Below are positions 5,639-5,697 of a stretch of 5,697 nucleotides of DNA, one piece after another. The notes below the pieces were generated by a model, which saw only the letters and a list, made by a program, of their open reading frames with translations, did not search any database and was not told where the DNA came from. Made by a program: the position numbers and the translations under genes. This DNA comes from Methanocorpusculum sp. (GTDB lineage: Archaea; Halobacteriota; Methanomicrobia; Methanomicrobiales; Methanocorpusculaceae): NCBI GenBank assembly GCA_029987045.1, contig DALTWN010000071.1, positions 1 to 5,697 on the forward strand, read 5' to 3'. Position 1 is the first letter of the stretch; each line of letters begins with the position of its first letter.

Positions 5639-5655
5639 CACTATTTGGAATATCT

Positions 5656-5697
5656 ATGACTGAAATTGACCGCAGCCAGGTTTGTGTGCTGATTCCT
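5656..5697 (+). CDS. Start of a probable family 2 glycosyltransferase, runs off the right edge
   Basis: Only 14 codons are visible: MTEIDRSQVCVLIP. The VCVLIP strand after a short polar head is how GT-A fold family 2 glycosyltransferases (dolichyl-phosphate sugar synthase type) begin. In that family the next residues are normally T/A-L-N-E, the start of the nucleotide-sugar site. The sequence stops before that can be seen, so the assignment rests on a short match. The ATG is supported by the box A at 5628-5638; there is no Shine-Dalgarno site, which agrees with leaderless transcription. If right, it would transfer a sugar from a nucleotide donor at the cytoplasmic membrane face. Confidence 0.55.
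   Translation, partial: MTEIDRSQVCVLIP

Larger units (their letters stand above)
5404..5655. other. Gene-free, AT-richer gap before the glycosyltransferase
   Basis: No frame of more than a dozen or so codons with a credible start is seen on either strand. The gap holds an inverted repeat TTCCATC/GATGGAA (5416-5422 and 5432-5438), a TATA-like TTATTTATTT (5521-5530), a hairpin with T-tract (5550-5588) and the promoter of the gene at 5656. The 8-base string GTAGGTTG occurs twice (about 5465 and 5604). Confidence 0.5.

Overview
The window looks like a piece of a methanogenic archaeon's chromosome, most likely Methanomicrobiales (Methanocorpusculum-like is my best guess, from protein style and moderate GC; I could not search a database). 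The archaeal signs are these. AT-rich TATA (box A) elements such as CTATTTA lie about 25-37 bases before start codons, implying very short or absent leaders. Strong Shine-Dalgarno sites are mostly missing. Oligo-T tracts follow several stop codons. The genes encode a lipobox protein with a Thr/Ser-rich linker, a DUF362/COG2768-type ferredoxin protein and a stand-alone 93-residue parvulin.

Layout. The left half is read on the minus strand as three genes in tandem, each with its own candidate promoter. From right to left these are a 14-helix DHA2-type major facilitator exporter (1268-2701), a secreted lipoprotein built of two copies of one domain (408-1100), and an unrecognised gene that runs off the left edge (1-320, 106 codons visible). 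The right half is read on the plus strand: a DUF362-type iron-sulfur protein (2787-3890), a probable two-gene operon of a cytoplasmic parvulin (3999-4280) and a HEAT-repeat protein (4294-5382), and the first 14 codons of what looks like a family 2 glycosyltransferase (from 5656). The exporter and the iron-sulfur gene diverge from an 85-base gap that holds two small perfect dyads and a TATA element readable in either direction.

How the genes work together. The only pair that clearly belongs together is the parvulin and the HEAT-repeat protein, which share a strand, lie 13 bases apart and precede a strong T-tract terminator. The rest look like independently transcribed housekeeping or accessory genes. 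I see no mobile element, CRISPR array, tRNA or rRNA, and no clear new multi-gene system. The most useful non-obvious points are the edge gene, the duplicated lipoprotein domain, the degenerate motif A in the exporter, the nested palindrome after the exporter, and a promoter-hairpin-T-tract arrangement in the 5404-5655 gap.
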